The position numbers and the translations under genes were made by a program. A DNA stretch of 64,000 bases, from the NCBI RefSeq assembly GCF_900107195.1, contig NZ_FNPB01000006.1, forward strand, positions 62,001-126,000, in the 5' to 3' direction. The notes under the pieces are model-generated. The model was not told where the DNA came from, ran no database searches, and saw only the letters and a program-made list of their open reading frames with translations. This DNA comes from Halobellus clavatus. Lineage in GTDB: Archaea; Halobacteriota; Halobacteria; Halobacteriales; Haloferacaceae. Positions 25,604 through 34,286 of the stretch are shown here, piece by piece; within the stretch, counting starts at the first letter, position 1, and every line of letters starts with the position of its first letter.

Positions 25604-27545
25604 CCCCGAAGTCGGGTTCGCGATCCTGATTGAACGCCGCGACACCTTCGAGCATATCGTCCGTCGTCGCCAGCAGGCCGAAGCCCTGCGCCTCCAGCGA
25701 GAGCCCCGTATCGAGGCTGGCGTCCTGGCCCTCCTGGATCACCTGCTTCGCGACTTCGAGCGCGGTCTGGGGGCCGTTGACGAGGTCGTCGACCACGTCG
25801 TCGATCGTCTCCTCGAACTCGTCTGCCTCGACGGCGCGGTTGAGGATGCCCCAGTCTTCGGCCTGATCAGCCGATAACTGCATCCCGCGATAGACCAGCT
25901 CTTTGGTCCGCGGCTCGCCGACGAGGCGCACCAGGCGCTGGGTGCCGCCGCCACCGGGGATCAGTCCGAGGTCGATCTCCGGACTGCCCAGTCGGGAGCC
26001 TTCGGTCGCGTACCGGAGGTCACAAGCGAGCGTGATCTCGAGTCCCGCACCGAGACAGAAGCCGTCGATCTTCGCGACCGTCGGCCGCGGGTACTCGTAG
26101 ATCGTCTGGACCGTCTCGTCGACGCTCGCCAGGTCAGTGGGTTCGGCGACGGTGAAGCCGGTGATGTCCGCCCCGGCGGAGAACGCCCGGTCGCCGGCCC
26201 CCTCGAAGACCACGCAGGCGACGTCCTCATCGTCTACTGTCTCGAGGAGCCGCTGGACCTCGTTGAACATATCCGTCGAGAAGGCGTTGAGCCGCTCCTC
26301 GCGGTCGAAGAGGACGTGCAGTTTCCCCTCCTCGGTGAGTTCGTGGCTGATGTAGTGGTACGGACCGCCGTCGCTGTAGTCGTAGAAGCCCTTGCCAGCC
26401 TTCTCGCCGGTGTGGCCGTTCTCGACCAGCTCGACGAGGTAGTCGGCCGGTTCGTAGCGCTCGGCACCGGTCCGCTCGTGGAGGTCTCGGAGCTTCTCCA
26501 GCACGGTGTCGAGGCCGAGTTTGTCGCCGGTTCGGCAGGTCCCCTCGGGCAGTCCGCCGCCCAGTCGCATTCCGATGTCGATATCTTCGGGGTCAGCGAC
26601 GTCGTCGCCGACGAGCTTCGCCGCCTCGTTGATCATTCGGGCTTCGATCCGGAGTGTGTCGATCCCCTCGCCGTCAGTGGGTTCGTAGTTGACACCCTCG
26701 CCGTCGTCGTAGTCGTAGAACCCCTTGCCGGTCTTCCGACCGAGGTCCTCCGCGTCGACGCGAGAGCTGATCGACTCCGGAATCGGGTCGTCCCACTGCT
26801 CGCGACTATGATAGAAGATGTCGAGCCCGCCGAAGTCGTTGAGTTCGAAGGGGCCCATCGGATAGCCGCGCTGGAACACCATCGCCGCGTCGACGTCTTG
26901 GATCTCGACGTCGCCCTCGTCGTACATAAATCCGGCTTCGCCCATGAACGGGGTCAGGACGTTGTTGACGACGAACTGCGGGACGTCCTTTCTGACGCGG
27001 ATCGGCGTCTTGTCGAGTGACTCGACGAATTCCACGCCGGCGTCGATGACTGCTGCTGCGGTCTGCTCGCCGGCGGCGACCTCTACGAGGTCCATCTTCA
27101 CCGGCGGGTTGAAGAAGTGCATCCCACAGACGTACTCCGGGCGATCGGTCGCTTCGGCGATGTCGCCGACCCGGAGACTGGAGGTGTTGGTGGCCATAAT
27201 CGTCTCTTCGCCCGACGCCGCGTCCACGTCGGCGAAGATGTTCCGCTTGATCTCCAGATCTTCGGGCGCGGCCTCGATCACGAGGTCGGCGTCCGCGACC
27301 GCCGCCTCGAGATCGACCATCGTCGAGATTCGCGCCAGCACGTCGTCGGGATCCTGGTCGATCTGGTTCTTTTCGGCGAGTTTCTCGAGGCTCCACTCGA
27401 TCTGTTCGTATCCGTCCTCGACGAGGTCCTCTTCGATGTCGCGAAGCACGACATCGTAGCCGGCGATCGCGGCCACCTCCGCGATACCGTGACCCATACT
27501 GCCGGCTCCGAGGACTGCAAGGCTCTCGATTTCTGCGTCCATCAT
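25596..27545 (-). CDS. 3-Hydroxyacyl-CoA dehydrogenase / enoyl-CoA hydratase fusion
   Basis: This 649-residue bifunctional protein has an N-terminal dehydrogenase (residues 1 to about 390) with the NAD motif GAGSMGHGIAEVA, and a C-terminal hydratase (about 400-649). The hydratase has both catalytic Glu positions, in GAGLEITLACDL and GSPEIDLGLIPGGGG. The domain order is the reverse of bacterial FadB but is known in archaea. It performs hydration and oxidation of enoyl-CoA. It heads the minus-strand operon of five genes ending at 21046. Either of two adjacent ATG codons (27545, 27542) may be the start. Confidence 0.93.
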   Translation of the reverse strand: MMDAEIESLAVLGAGSMGHGIAEVAAIAGYDVVLRDIEEDLVEDGYEQIEWSLEKLAEKNQIDQDPDDVLARISTMVDLEAAVADADLVIEAAPEDLEIKRNIFADVDAASGEETIMATNTSSLRVGDIAEATDRPEYVCGMHFFNPPVKMDLVEVAAGEQTAAAVIDAGVEFVESLDKTPIRVRKDVPQFVVNNVLTPFMGEAGFMYDEGDVEIQDVDAAMVFQRGYPMGPFELNDFGGLDIFYHSREQWDDPIPESISSRVDAEDLGRKTGKGFYDYDDGEGVNYEPTDGEGIDTLRIEARMINEAAKLVGDDVADPEDIDIGMRLGGGLPEGTCRTGDKLGLDTVLEKLRDLHERTGAERYEPADYLVELVENGHTGEKAGKGFYDYSDGGPYHYISHELTEEGKLHVLFDREERLNAFSTDMFNEVQRLLETVDDEDVACVVFEGAGDRAFSAGADITGFTVAEPTDLASVDETVQTIYEYPRPTVAKIDGFCLGAGLEITLACDLRYATEGSRLGSPEIDLGLIPGGGGTQRLVRLVGEPRTKELVYRGMQLSADQAEDWGILNRAVEADEFEETIDDVVDDLVNGPQTALEVAKQVIQEGQDASLDTGLSLEAQGFGLLATTDDMLEGVAAFNQDREPDFGGD

Positions 27546-27664
27546 CTAAAACTTCGGATCGTTCATATTTAATGTGTCGGTGCTGTTACGCGCTCCGTCA
27601 CATCGCAGACCACCGCAGACTGACTCGGTTTCGACGATTCCCCGTCGAACGCGGGTTGAGGCCG

Positions 27665-28675
27665 CTACTTTGATTTGCCACGTCCGAGTGCACCACTGAG
27701 CGCCGCCGGGAACTCCCGATCGTCCACCAGCGACTGCAGGGAGGGGACGATACCGTCCCGGAAGTAGAGGAAGAGGATTGTCAGCAGGATGCCGAACGCG
27801 ACGGTCCGCCACTGTCCGAAGTTACCCAGGAAGTTGTCGATGTAGATCACCACGGCCGCGCCGACGAGCGGACCGTACCGCGACCGGAGGCCACCGAGGA
27901 CCAAGACGATGAGCACCAGCACGTCGACCGTGTTGAAGCTGAACAGTGACGGGATGATGAGCCCGGTCGTCTGTCCGTAGAACGGCCCCACGAGGCCGAT
28001 GATGAACGTCGCCACGAATCCGGCGAACACCTTCAGCCGGATGACGTTCACGCCGGTCGCCCGGGCGGCGAATTCGTCCTGGCGGATGGCGGCGAACGCC
28101 AGTCCGTACTTCGAGCGTTTCAGCCAGGTGTAGACGCCGAGGACCGCCGCGAAGATCGCGACGAGCACGTAGAACTGGACCGCAAACGGCCCCAGTCCGG
28201 TCAGCTGCTCGACGGCGGGGAGTTCGAGCCCCCGGAACGGGAAGCCAGTGCTCCCGCGGGTGATGTCCCGAAGGCCGACCAGTACCTCTGAGATGATCAT
28301 CTGGAACGCGAACGTCACGATCGCCAGGACGATCACGGTGAACTGTCGACGGGCGGCGACGTAACAGACCAGTGCGCCGAACGTCCCCGCGAACAACGCG
28401 CCCACGACGAGCGTGAGCCACGGTGAGATCCCAAGATACTGAGCCAACAGCGCGGTCGTGTAGGCGCCGACTGCCGCGATGCCGCCCATAAAGAGGATCA
28501 GCTGATTGGTCTCTCCGAAGATGATGTTGAGCGCCATCGCGAAGATGGCGAAGATGATCACCCGGATGAAGCGTCGGGAGATGTAAGTCGTCGAGGGATC
28601 GAAGAACAGCAGCGGGACTGCCAACAGTGCGACGAACACGAGCGGGGTGACGAGACGGTCGCGAGTCACGTTCAT
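27665..28675 (-). CDS. Branched-chain-type ABC transporter permease (LivM-like)
   Basis: The 336-residue protein has about ten membrane spans in the LivM arrangement, but the usual GxxSLGHAAF hallmark is replaced by TNQLILFMGGIAAVGAY near residue 55. It therefore belongs to a divergent branch. It overlaps the stop of the partner permease gene by four bases (ATGA). With the neighbouring livG- and livF-like genes and the binding protein at 31.1-32.4 kb it forms a second complete importer. The ligand is unknown. Confidence 0.88.
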   Translation of the reverse strand: MNVTRDRLVTPLVFVALLAVPLLFFDPSTTYISRRFIRVIIFAIFAMALNIIFGETNQLILFMGGIAAVGAYTTALLAQYLGISPWLTLVVGALFAGTFGALVCYVAARRQFTVIVLAIVTFAFQMIISEVLVGLRDITRGSTGFPFRGLELPAVEQLTGLGPFAVQFYVLVAIFAAVLGVYTWLKRSKYGLAFAAIRQDEFAARATGVNVIRLKVFAGFVATFIIGLVGPFYGQTTGLIIPSLFSFNTVDVLVLIVLVLGGLRSRYGPLVGAAVVIYIDNFLGNFGQWRTVAFGILLTILFLYFRDGIVPSLQSLVDDREFPAALSGALGRGKSK

Positions 28676-29526
28676 GATATCTGCTCCGGCTTGTAAATCA
28701 GCACGGCGATTGCAGCGGCAAAAAGCGTAACGGTGGACAGGTACGAACCGAACAGTGCGCCTGCCACCGTGATGATGATGCCGAGGACGATACCTGCCGC
28801 GACGGTGCCACGGATACTATCGACACCGCCGACGATCGAGACCATGATCGCGAACGTCGTCAACTCGAAGGCGCTCGCCGGGGCCACCTCCGCGTCGAGC
28901 GCGTACAGGATCCCACCTGCGCCGGCGATCGCCGCACTCAGTACGAAGACGATCGACTGGACCCGTCGGGGTCGAATCCCACAGAGGATCGAGCCGGTCT
29001 CGTCCTGAATGACGGTCCGGGTTGCGATCCCGAGGTACGTGTAGTTGAAGAAGTAATAAATGAGGCCGAACAGCACCGACGCGGAGACGATGACGGCGAT
29101 TGACGATCCCGTGATGCTGGCGCCGCCGAGATCGATCGACGGCACGTCACTCTCGAGGAAGAAGCTATCCGCGAAGAACACGAAGAGCAGCCCCTCGAAG
29201 AGCAACGAGAGCCCGAGGGTGACGAAGATGCCGAGCAGTTCGCGGTCCTCGCCTTCCTCTTCGTACACGAGCGAGAGGACCGATCGGTCCACCACCAATG
29301 CGAACAACGCCACGGCAGCGACGCCACCGACACCAGCCACGAGCAGTTCTGGCACGACGCCGAGGATGAATGAACACACGATCACGGCGACAACGGCGAA
29401 CACCCCGAGTACGAGGTTGAGGATTCCCCCCAACCCGAAGACGAGGGTGATCCCCAATCCGAGGAGTGAGAGGATCATCCCCCTCGCCAACCCGTCCACA
29501 AGTAACTCTGCACCTCTGGCAAGCAT
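28672..29526 (-). CDS. Branched-chain-type ABC transporter permease (LivH-like)
   Basis: The 284-residue hydrophobic protein begins MLARGAELLVDGLARGMILSL and has LGLGITLVFGLGGILNLVLG, the LivH position in which NxAHG is normal but here is NLVLG. It pairs with the LivM-like permease, whose gene overlaps its stop. Its promoter faces away from the livG-like gene across a 93-base gap, so the two halves of this transporter are divergently expressed. Confidence 0.88.
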   Translation of the reverse strand: MLARGAELLVDGLARGMILSLLGLGITLVFGLGGILNLVLGVFAVVAVIVCSFILGVVPELLVAGVGGVAAVALFALVVDRSVLSLVYEEEGEDRELLGIFVTLGLSLLFEGLLFVFFADSFFLESDVPSIDLGGASITGSSIAVIVSASVLFGLIYYFFNYTYLGIATRTVIQDETGSILCGIRPRRVQSIVFVLSAAIAGAGGILYALDAEVAPASAFELTTFAIMVSIVGGVDSIRGTVAAGIVLGIIITVAGALFGSYLSTVTLFAAAIAVLIYKPEQIS

Positions 29527-29550
29527 AGTCAGCCATCTTGTGACTGTGTG

Positions 29551-29558
29551 TATAAATA
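29551..29558 (-). promoter_or_regulatory. TATA box of the second liv permease operon
   Basis: TATAAATA on the + strand (TATTTATA on the minus strand) is centred 28 bases before the permease ATG at 29526. Confidence 0.6.
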
Positions 29559-29571
29559 TTATGGATAGTGG

Positions 29572-29587
29572 ATTCGCGGTACCGAAT
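29572..29587. promoter_or_regulatory. Inverted repeat between divergent transporter promoters
   Basis: ATTCG and CGAAT arms flank CGGTAC, and the core also contains the 8-base palindrome CGGTACCG. The site touches the TATA-like box of the livG-like gene, a good place for shared control of both divergent transcripts. Confidence 0.4.
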
Positions 29588-29588
29588 T

Positions 29589-29598
29589 CTTTATGTAG
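29589..29598 (+). promoter_or_regulatory. TATA-like box of the second livG-like gene
   Basis: CTTTATGTAG lies about 26 bases before the GTG start at 29620, consistent with leaderless initiation and supporting the GTG. Confidence 0.45.
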
Positions 29599-29619
29599 AA
29601 TCGTGGGAAAGCCGAGCCT

Positions 29620-30345
29620 GTGCTAACCGCCACCAACGTAACCAAGCGATTCGGCGGGCTCGTCGCCGTCGACGGCGTCGACTTCTCGATCGGCGAGGAG
29701 GAGATCGTGGGACTGATCGGCCCTAATGGAGCCGGGAAGACCACGCTGTTCAACACGATCACCGGCGTCCATCCCCCGAACGAGGGATCGATCGACTTCG
29801 ACGGCGAAGAACTGGTCGGGAAGACGCCGAACCAAGTGGCGCAGCGCGGCGTCGCGCGGACGTTTCAGGCCGTCCGGACGTTCAACGAGTCCACAGTCCT
29901 CGAAAACGTGCTGACTGGCGCCGTGTTCGGGAACAGCGAGTCGGTCTCGATGAACGAGGCCGAAGATCGTGCCCGCGACGCGCTCGAGTTCGTCGGACTG
30001 GACGGCCTCGAATCGGAGGAAGCCGGATCGCTGACGATCGCCGACCGAAAGCAACTGGAGCTCGCGAAGGGACTCTCCGCGCAGCCAGAACTCATCCTCG
30101 TCGACGAGATCGGTGCAGGCCTGACCCCGAAAGAGATCGACGAGATCACGCAGACCATCGAGCGTGCACGCGACGAGCGGGGAGTCTCCGTGTTCTGGAT
30201 CGAACACATTATGGAGGCGATTATGAGCGTGACCGACCGGATCATCGTCCTCAACCGCGGTGAGAAGATCGCCGACGGGACACCCGAGGAGATCCGCTCG
30301 AACGAAGCGGTCACGCAGGCGTATCTGGGGGAGGTCGAATCGTGA
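29620..30345 (+). CDS. Branched-chain-type ABC ATP-binding protein (LivG-like)
   Basis: The 241-residue ATPase has Walker A GPNGAGKTT near residue 33 and Walker B LILVDEIGAGLTP. The signature position reads LTIADRKQLELAKGL rather than LSGGQ, as in one LivG subgroup. The start codon is GTG, supported by the promoter spacing. Its stop overlaps the next gene in a GTGA arrangement. Together with the LivF-like ATPase it powers the second importer. Confidence 0.9.
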   Translation: MLTATNVTKRFGGLVAVDGVDFSIGEEEIVGLIGPNGAGKTTLFNTITGVHPPNEGSIDFDGEELVGKTPNQVAQRGVARTFQAVRTFNESTVLENVLTGAVFGNSESVSMNEAEDRARDALEFVGLDGLESEEAGSLTIADRKQLELAKGLSAQPELILVDEIGAGLTPKEIDEITQTIERARDERGVSVFWIEHIMEAIMSVTDRIIVLNRGEKIADGTPEEIRSNEAVTQAYLGEVES

Positions 30346-31046
30346 CGCTCGTCGACGTGTCGGGACTCGACGTCCACTACGGGGATCTGCAGGTACTCTG
30401 GGACATCTCACTGGAAGTGCGCGAGGAGGACTCGGTCGTCTCGATCGTCGGGCCGAACGGGGCCGGCAAGACGACGCTATTGAAGACGCTCTCGGGGATC
30501 CTCACACCGACGAACGGCAGCGTCGAAGTCCTCGGACAAGACGTCAGCAGGGTCCCGTCCGACGAGATTGTCGAACGGGGATTCGTGCAGGTGTCCGAGG
30601 AGCGCAATCTCTTCGGCGACCTCTCCGTCGAAGCCAACCTCCGGATGGGGTCGTTCACCAAGCGCGAGAACTTCGCGGAGAACCGCGATATGGTGTTCGA
30701 GATGTTCCCCGTCCTCGAAGACCGCCGAGACAAGAACGCCCGAACGCTCTCGGGCGGCGAGCAGCAGATGCTCGCGATCGGTCGCGGACTGATGGCGGAA
30801 CCGGAGGTGTTAGCGTTCGACGAACCCTCGAACGCGCTGGCCCCGCAACTCGCCGAACAGGTCTTCGAGACGATCGAAGAGATCTCTGACGACGTGACCG
30901 TCATTCTGGTCGAGCAACACGTCGACCGAGCGCTCCAGCTTGCAGATCGCGGATATCTCCTCGAAAACGGTCGGATCGAGACCGAAGGCAGTGGAGCGGA
31001 ACTGCTCGAAAGCGACGCGATCAAAGAAGGCTACCTCCGCGGGTAG
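30342..31046 (+). CDS. Branched-chain-type ABC ATP-binding protein (LivF-like)
   Basis: The 234-residue ATPase has Walker A GPNGAGKTT near residue 34, a full signature LSGGEQQMLAIGRGL and Walker B VLAFDEPSNALAP. It starts at GTG overlapping the livG-like stop. It lies tail to tail with the substrate-binding gene, 78 bases away. It closely resembles the first LivF (650-1354), so the two transporters may share ancestry by duplication. Confidence 0.92.
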   Translation: MTLVDVSGLDVHYGDLQVLWDISLEVREEDSVVSIVGPNGAGKTTLLKTLSGILTPTNGSVEVLGQDVSRVPSDEIVERGFVQVSEERNLFGDLSVEANLRMGSFTKRENFAENRDMVFEMFPVLEDRRDKNARTLSGGEQQMLAIGRGLMAEPEVLAFDEPSNALAPQLAEQVFETIEEISDDVTVILVEQHVDRALQLADRGYLLENGRIETEGSGAELLESDAIKEGYLRG

Positions 31047-31124
31047 CGCTGTCGGCACTCACTGGCTACGTCTCGAACCGAACCCGTGGGAGAAGGCCCG
31101 CTTTTTCAGCCGAGCGCCGTCGGA

Positions 31125-32435
31125 TTACGACAGGAGGTCGCTCGACGGGTCGTACGCCGGAAGCGGCTCGGAGCGGAACTGCTCGGTCAGGTTCACGCTC
31201 CCGTCGGGGTAGTAGTCCGGTGCACCGGTTTCGAAGGCAGTCATCAGCTGGACGAGATTCTCCAGTTCGCCCCACTCAGTGTACTGGATCGGCGAGGCGA
31301 ACAGCGTATCGAGGTTGACGTTGCGAATCGACTCGGCGACCGCGGTGGGGTTCGCCTCGCCCGCATCCTCGATCGCCGTCCCGATGAGGTCGGCGACGAC
31401 GTACCCGACGGCGTTCAATGCGCCGAACCAGTTCCCGGTCTGGTCGTAGTACCGCTGTGCGACTTCGGCGTACTGATCGGAGAAGGGATCGGGCTGCGTC
31501 TGTGCGAGGAACCCTTGGGTGACAGAGTCACCGAGCGCGTTCGCCGAGAGCTTCGCGTCGCTCCGTCCGATAACGTAGTCCGGATTGACGTTGTCGAGGC
31601 CCTGAAGCTGATTGTAGATGGTGAATACGCCCGGCGGGTGGCTGGCGGAGATGAGCAGTTCGATGTCGTCGGGCATCGATCGGAGGTAGGTGGTGAAGGA
31701 ACTCTCACCGAACGGAGCGACCTCCATCTGGAGGTCGATATCGTCCGGGAAGAGCTGGTTCATACTCGCCTCCCAGTTCCGACCGTAGGAGTAGTCCGCG
31801 ACGATGGCGCCGACGCTCTGGAAGCCCTGGTCCTCGATGAACTGGGCCACAGCGCGGGCGTTCGTCGGGGCGGGAGCCAGTCCCATCCGGAAGTTGTACC
31901 GCGAGTCACGTGTGAGGAAGTCGGCGCTCCCGACGAACTGCGGGACGTGCGGCACCTGATTCTGCTCTGCGATCGGGGCGACCGTCAGCCCGATGTCACT
32001 CGAAATCGAGCCCGTGAGGGCCACGGCGTCCTCCGCCTCGATGAGTTCGGTCGCGAGCGTACTCGCCTCCGCCGGGTCCAACTGGGTGTCGCGGTCCTCG
32101 AAAATCAGGTCTCGACCGAGCACGCCGCCGTTCGCGTTGATCTCCTCGCGGCGGAAGTTGAAGCCGTCCACGAACTCCTGTGTCGTCTGCGCGTACGGGC
32201 CCGTATAGGGCTGGAGCCCGCCGACGACGATCTCACCGCTTCCCCCGCTGCTCGTTCCGGTGGTTGCACCGTCGCCGTTGCTCGTCCCACCACTGGCATC
32301 GGTTCCGCCGTCACCGTCACCGTCACCGCCGCCCATACAGCCGGCGAACGCACCGGCGACGACGCTCGCTCCGGTCAATCGTAGGAAGTTTCGTCTGTCT
32401 GTCGCGCCCGAATCAGTGCCGTTACCGGATGACAT
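31125..32435 (-). CDS. ABC transporter substrate-binding lipoprotein (LivK type)
   Basis: The 436-residue protein has a Tat signal (DRRNFLRLTG, residues 13-22) and lipobox FAGC, followed by a Gly/Asp/Thr/Ser-rich linker. The periplasmic-binding domain begins EIVVGGLQPYTGPYAQTTQEF. It would deliver the ligand of the second transporter. The gene is oriented opposite to the ATPase genes and has its own strong TATA box, so binding protein and ATPases are separately expressed. An adjacent CoA ligase suggests that the ligand is an organic acid. Confidence 0.92.
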   Translation of the reverse strand: MSSGNGTDSGATDRRNFLRLTGASVVAGAFAGCMGGGDGDGDGGTDASGGTSNGDGATTGTSSGGSGEIVVGGLQPYTGPYAQTTQEFVDGFNFRREEINANGGVLGRDLIFEDRDTQLDPAEASTLATELIEAEDAVALTGSISSDIGLTVAPIAEQNQVPHVPQFVGSADFLTRDSRYNFRMGLAPAPTNARAVAQFIEDQGFQSVGAIVADYSYGRNWEASMNQLFPDDIDLQMEVAPFGESSFTTYLRSMPDDIELLISASHPPGVFTIYNQLQGLDNVNPDYVIGRSDAKLSANALGDSVTQGFLAQTQPDPFSDQYAEVAQRYYDQTGNWFGALNAVGYVVADLIGTAIEDAGEANPTAVAESIRNVNLDTLFASPIQYTEWGELENLVQLMTAFETGAPDYYPDGSVNLTEQFRSEPLPAYDPSSDLLS

Positions 32436-32456
32436 AGTTTCTATTGATATATTGGT

Positions 32457-32466
32457 TATATTTATA
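32457..32466 (-). promoter_or_regulatory. TATA box of the second substrate-binding protein gene
   Basis: The minus strand reads TATAAATATA, centred about 26 bases before the ATG at 32435 in an AT-rich stretch. It is one of the clearest promoters in the window. Confidence 0.65.
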
Positions 32467-32506
32467 TCTTTCTACTAGGTTAAGAAAATCGGGGCACACC
32501 AGAGGG

Positions 32507-34177
32507 TTATTGGTCCGGGAGCGACTGCCGCTGGATCTTCCCGGTCGTCGTCTTCGGGAGGTCGTCGACGAATTCGATCTCACGGGGATACTCGTACTTC
32601 GCGAGTCGGTCTTTGACGTAGTCTTGGAGTTCTTCGACGAGCGCAGGGCTCGGCCCGTAGCCGTCTTCGAGAACCACGAACGCCTTCGGAATTTCGCCGC
32701 GCGTGTCGTGCGGGACGCCGGCGACGCCGACGTTCTGGACCGCCTCGTGGGTGAGCATCGCTTCCTCGATCTCCTTCGGCGCGATGCGGTAGCCCGAGCT
32801 GATGATCAGATCGTCTGCCCGCGAGTGGAAGCGGAAGAACCCGTCTTCGTCGAACGAAACGAGATCATCGGAGAACAGCCAACCGTCCTGAATCGTCTCG
32901 TCGGTCTTTTCGGGGAGTTCCAGATACGCCTCGAACAGCATCGGATCCTCGCCGTACCGGACCGCGAGTTCACCGATCTCGTGGGGCTCGTCGATGCGTT
33001 CGTGGGTTTCGGGATCGAAGACGGCGACGTCGTGGCCGACCGACGGAACACCGAAGTATCCGACGCGGTGCGAGAGGCCGACCGCGGGATCGTCAGAGAC
33101 GAGTCCGCCGATCTCCGAGGTGCCGTACCCTTCGAGGAAGGACGCGTTCTCGAACGTCTCGGTCACCCACTGGATGATGCTCTCGTCGGCCGACTCCCCA
33201 CCCGTCGTGAACGACTGGACGCTGGAAAGATCGAACCGCCCGCGAGGGTCGTCGACCTGCATCATCATCCGCACGGCGGTCGGCGGCAGATTCAGGTGCG
33301 TGATGCCGAAGGCGTCGGTGAGTTCGAACTCGATCTCGGGATCGAAATCACGCCCGGAGTAGCCGACGACCGGGATCCCATAGAACAGCGCCGGCAGCAC
33401 GACCCCCGGAAGCGACATAATCCACGACCACTCCGCGACGGTCCGGAGGACCTGGTCGTCGTCGGTGTTTTGCCCCTGCAGGCTGAGGAACTGCGGCAAT
33501 TCGCCGAGGAGGTGCTGGTGGGTGTGGACGACCCCCTTCGGTTGGCCGGTCGTTCCGCTCGTGTAGATGATGAACGCCGTCTCATCGGCGTCGGTCGCCG
33601 CCGTCTCGAACTGCGGGTCGTGGGTCTCGATCGCGTCCCAGAAGTTCACTTCGTCCGCGTCGTCGAACGCGTCGTTCGTGACCACCAGATCCAGCGAGTC
33701 CACGTCGTCGCGGATCGATCGGATCGCCTCGATCGCGCCGCGGTCAGCGAGGAACGCGTCGGCCTCGCAGTCCGAGAGCCGGTAGCGGAGGCCCTCAGTG
33801 CCCAGGAGGACAGTGAGCGGGACCGAGACGGCACCGATCTTGAACACTGCCAGGTGACCGACGAGCGATTCGAGGCGCTGGGTCCCGTTGATCGCGACCC
33901 GATCGCCCGGGCCGATTCCCTGGTCGACCAGGTAGTTCGCGAACCGGTTCGCGTAGCGCTGCACCTGCCTGAACGTGTACGCCGCTTCGTCGCCGTCGGG
34001 GCCCCGGTGATACAGCGCGACGCGGTGTTTCCGCGCCGAGGCCCACCGGTCACAGACGTACTCCGCGATGTTGAACTGCGCTGGCACCTGCCACTCGAAC
34101 CACTCTTCGATCTCTTCGATCGTGTCGAAGCCCTGTTCGTGGTAGTAATACTTTTCCAGTTCGCGTGGTTCGGCCAT
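32507..34177 (-). CDS. AMP-forming acyl-CoA synthetase (medium-chain/benzoate type)
   Basis: The 556-residue ANL enzyme has P-loop IYTSGTTGQPKGVVHTHQH, A5 motif EGYGTSEIGG, hinge RADDLIISSGYRIAPKEIEE and the catalytic Lys in DLPKTTTGKIQR near the C-terminus. The sequence type matches ACSM/benzoate-CoA ligase-like synthetases. It lies directly downstream of the binding-protein gene on the same strand but has its own TATA box, and an IclR regulator follows on its other side. Activation of the acid imported by the second transporter is inferred. Confidence 0.92.
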   Translation of the reverse strand: MAEPRELEKYYYHEQGFDTIEEIEEWFEWQVPAQFNIAEYVCDRWASARKHRVALYHRGPDGDEAAYTFRQVQRYANRFANYLVDQGIGPGDRVAINGTQRLESLVGHLAVFKIGAVSVPLTVLLGTEGLRYRLSDCEADAFLADRGAIEAIRSIRDDVDSLDLVVTNDAFDDADEVNFWDAIETHDPQFETAATDADETAFIIYTSGTTGQPKGVVHTHQHLLGELPQFLSLQGQNTDDDQVLRTVAEWSWIMSLPGVVLPALFYGIPVVGYSGRDFDPEIEFELTDAFGITHLNLPPTAVRMMMQVDDPRGRFDLSSVQSFTTGGESADESIIQWVTETFENASFLEGYGTSEIGGLVSDDPAVGLSHRVGYFGVPSVGHDVAVFDPETHERIDEPHEIGELAVRYGEDPMLFEAYLELPEKTDETIQDGWLFSDDLVSFDEDGFFRFHSRADDLIISSGYRIAPKEIEEAMLTHEAVQNVGVAGVPHDTRGEIPKAFVVLEDGYGPSPALVEELQDYVKDRLAKYEYPREIEFVDDLPKTTTGKIQRQSLPDQ

Positions 34178-34204
34178 CGGTATCGGAGAATTGTAATTAC
34201 CTAT

Positions 34205-34214
34205 CTTAAATATT
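34205..34214 (-). promoter_or_regulatory. TATA box of the acyl-CoA synthetase gene
   Basis: The minus strand reads AATATTTAAG, about 32 bases before the ATG at 34177. Confidence 0.6.
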
Positions 34215-34286
34215 CTGTCGGTGCGACGAGCAGAGATACCCCGGCGTCGGCCCGTACGAGATATTCGAACGGCCGTTCCACCGCGA

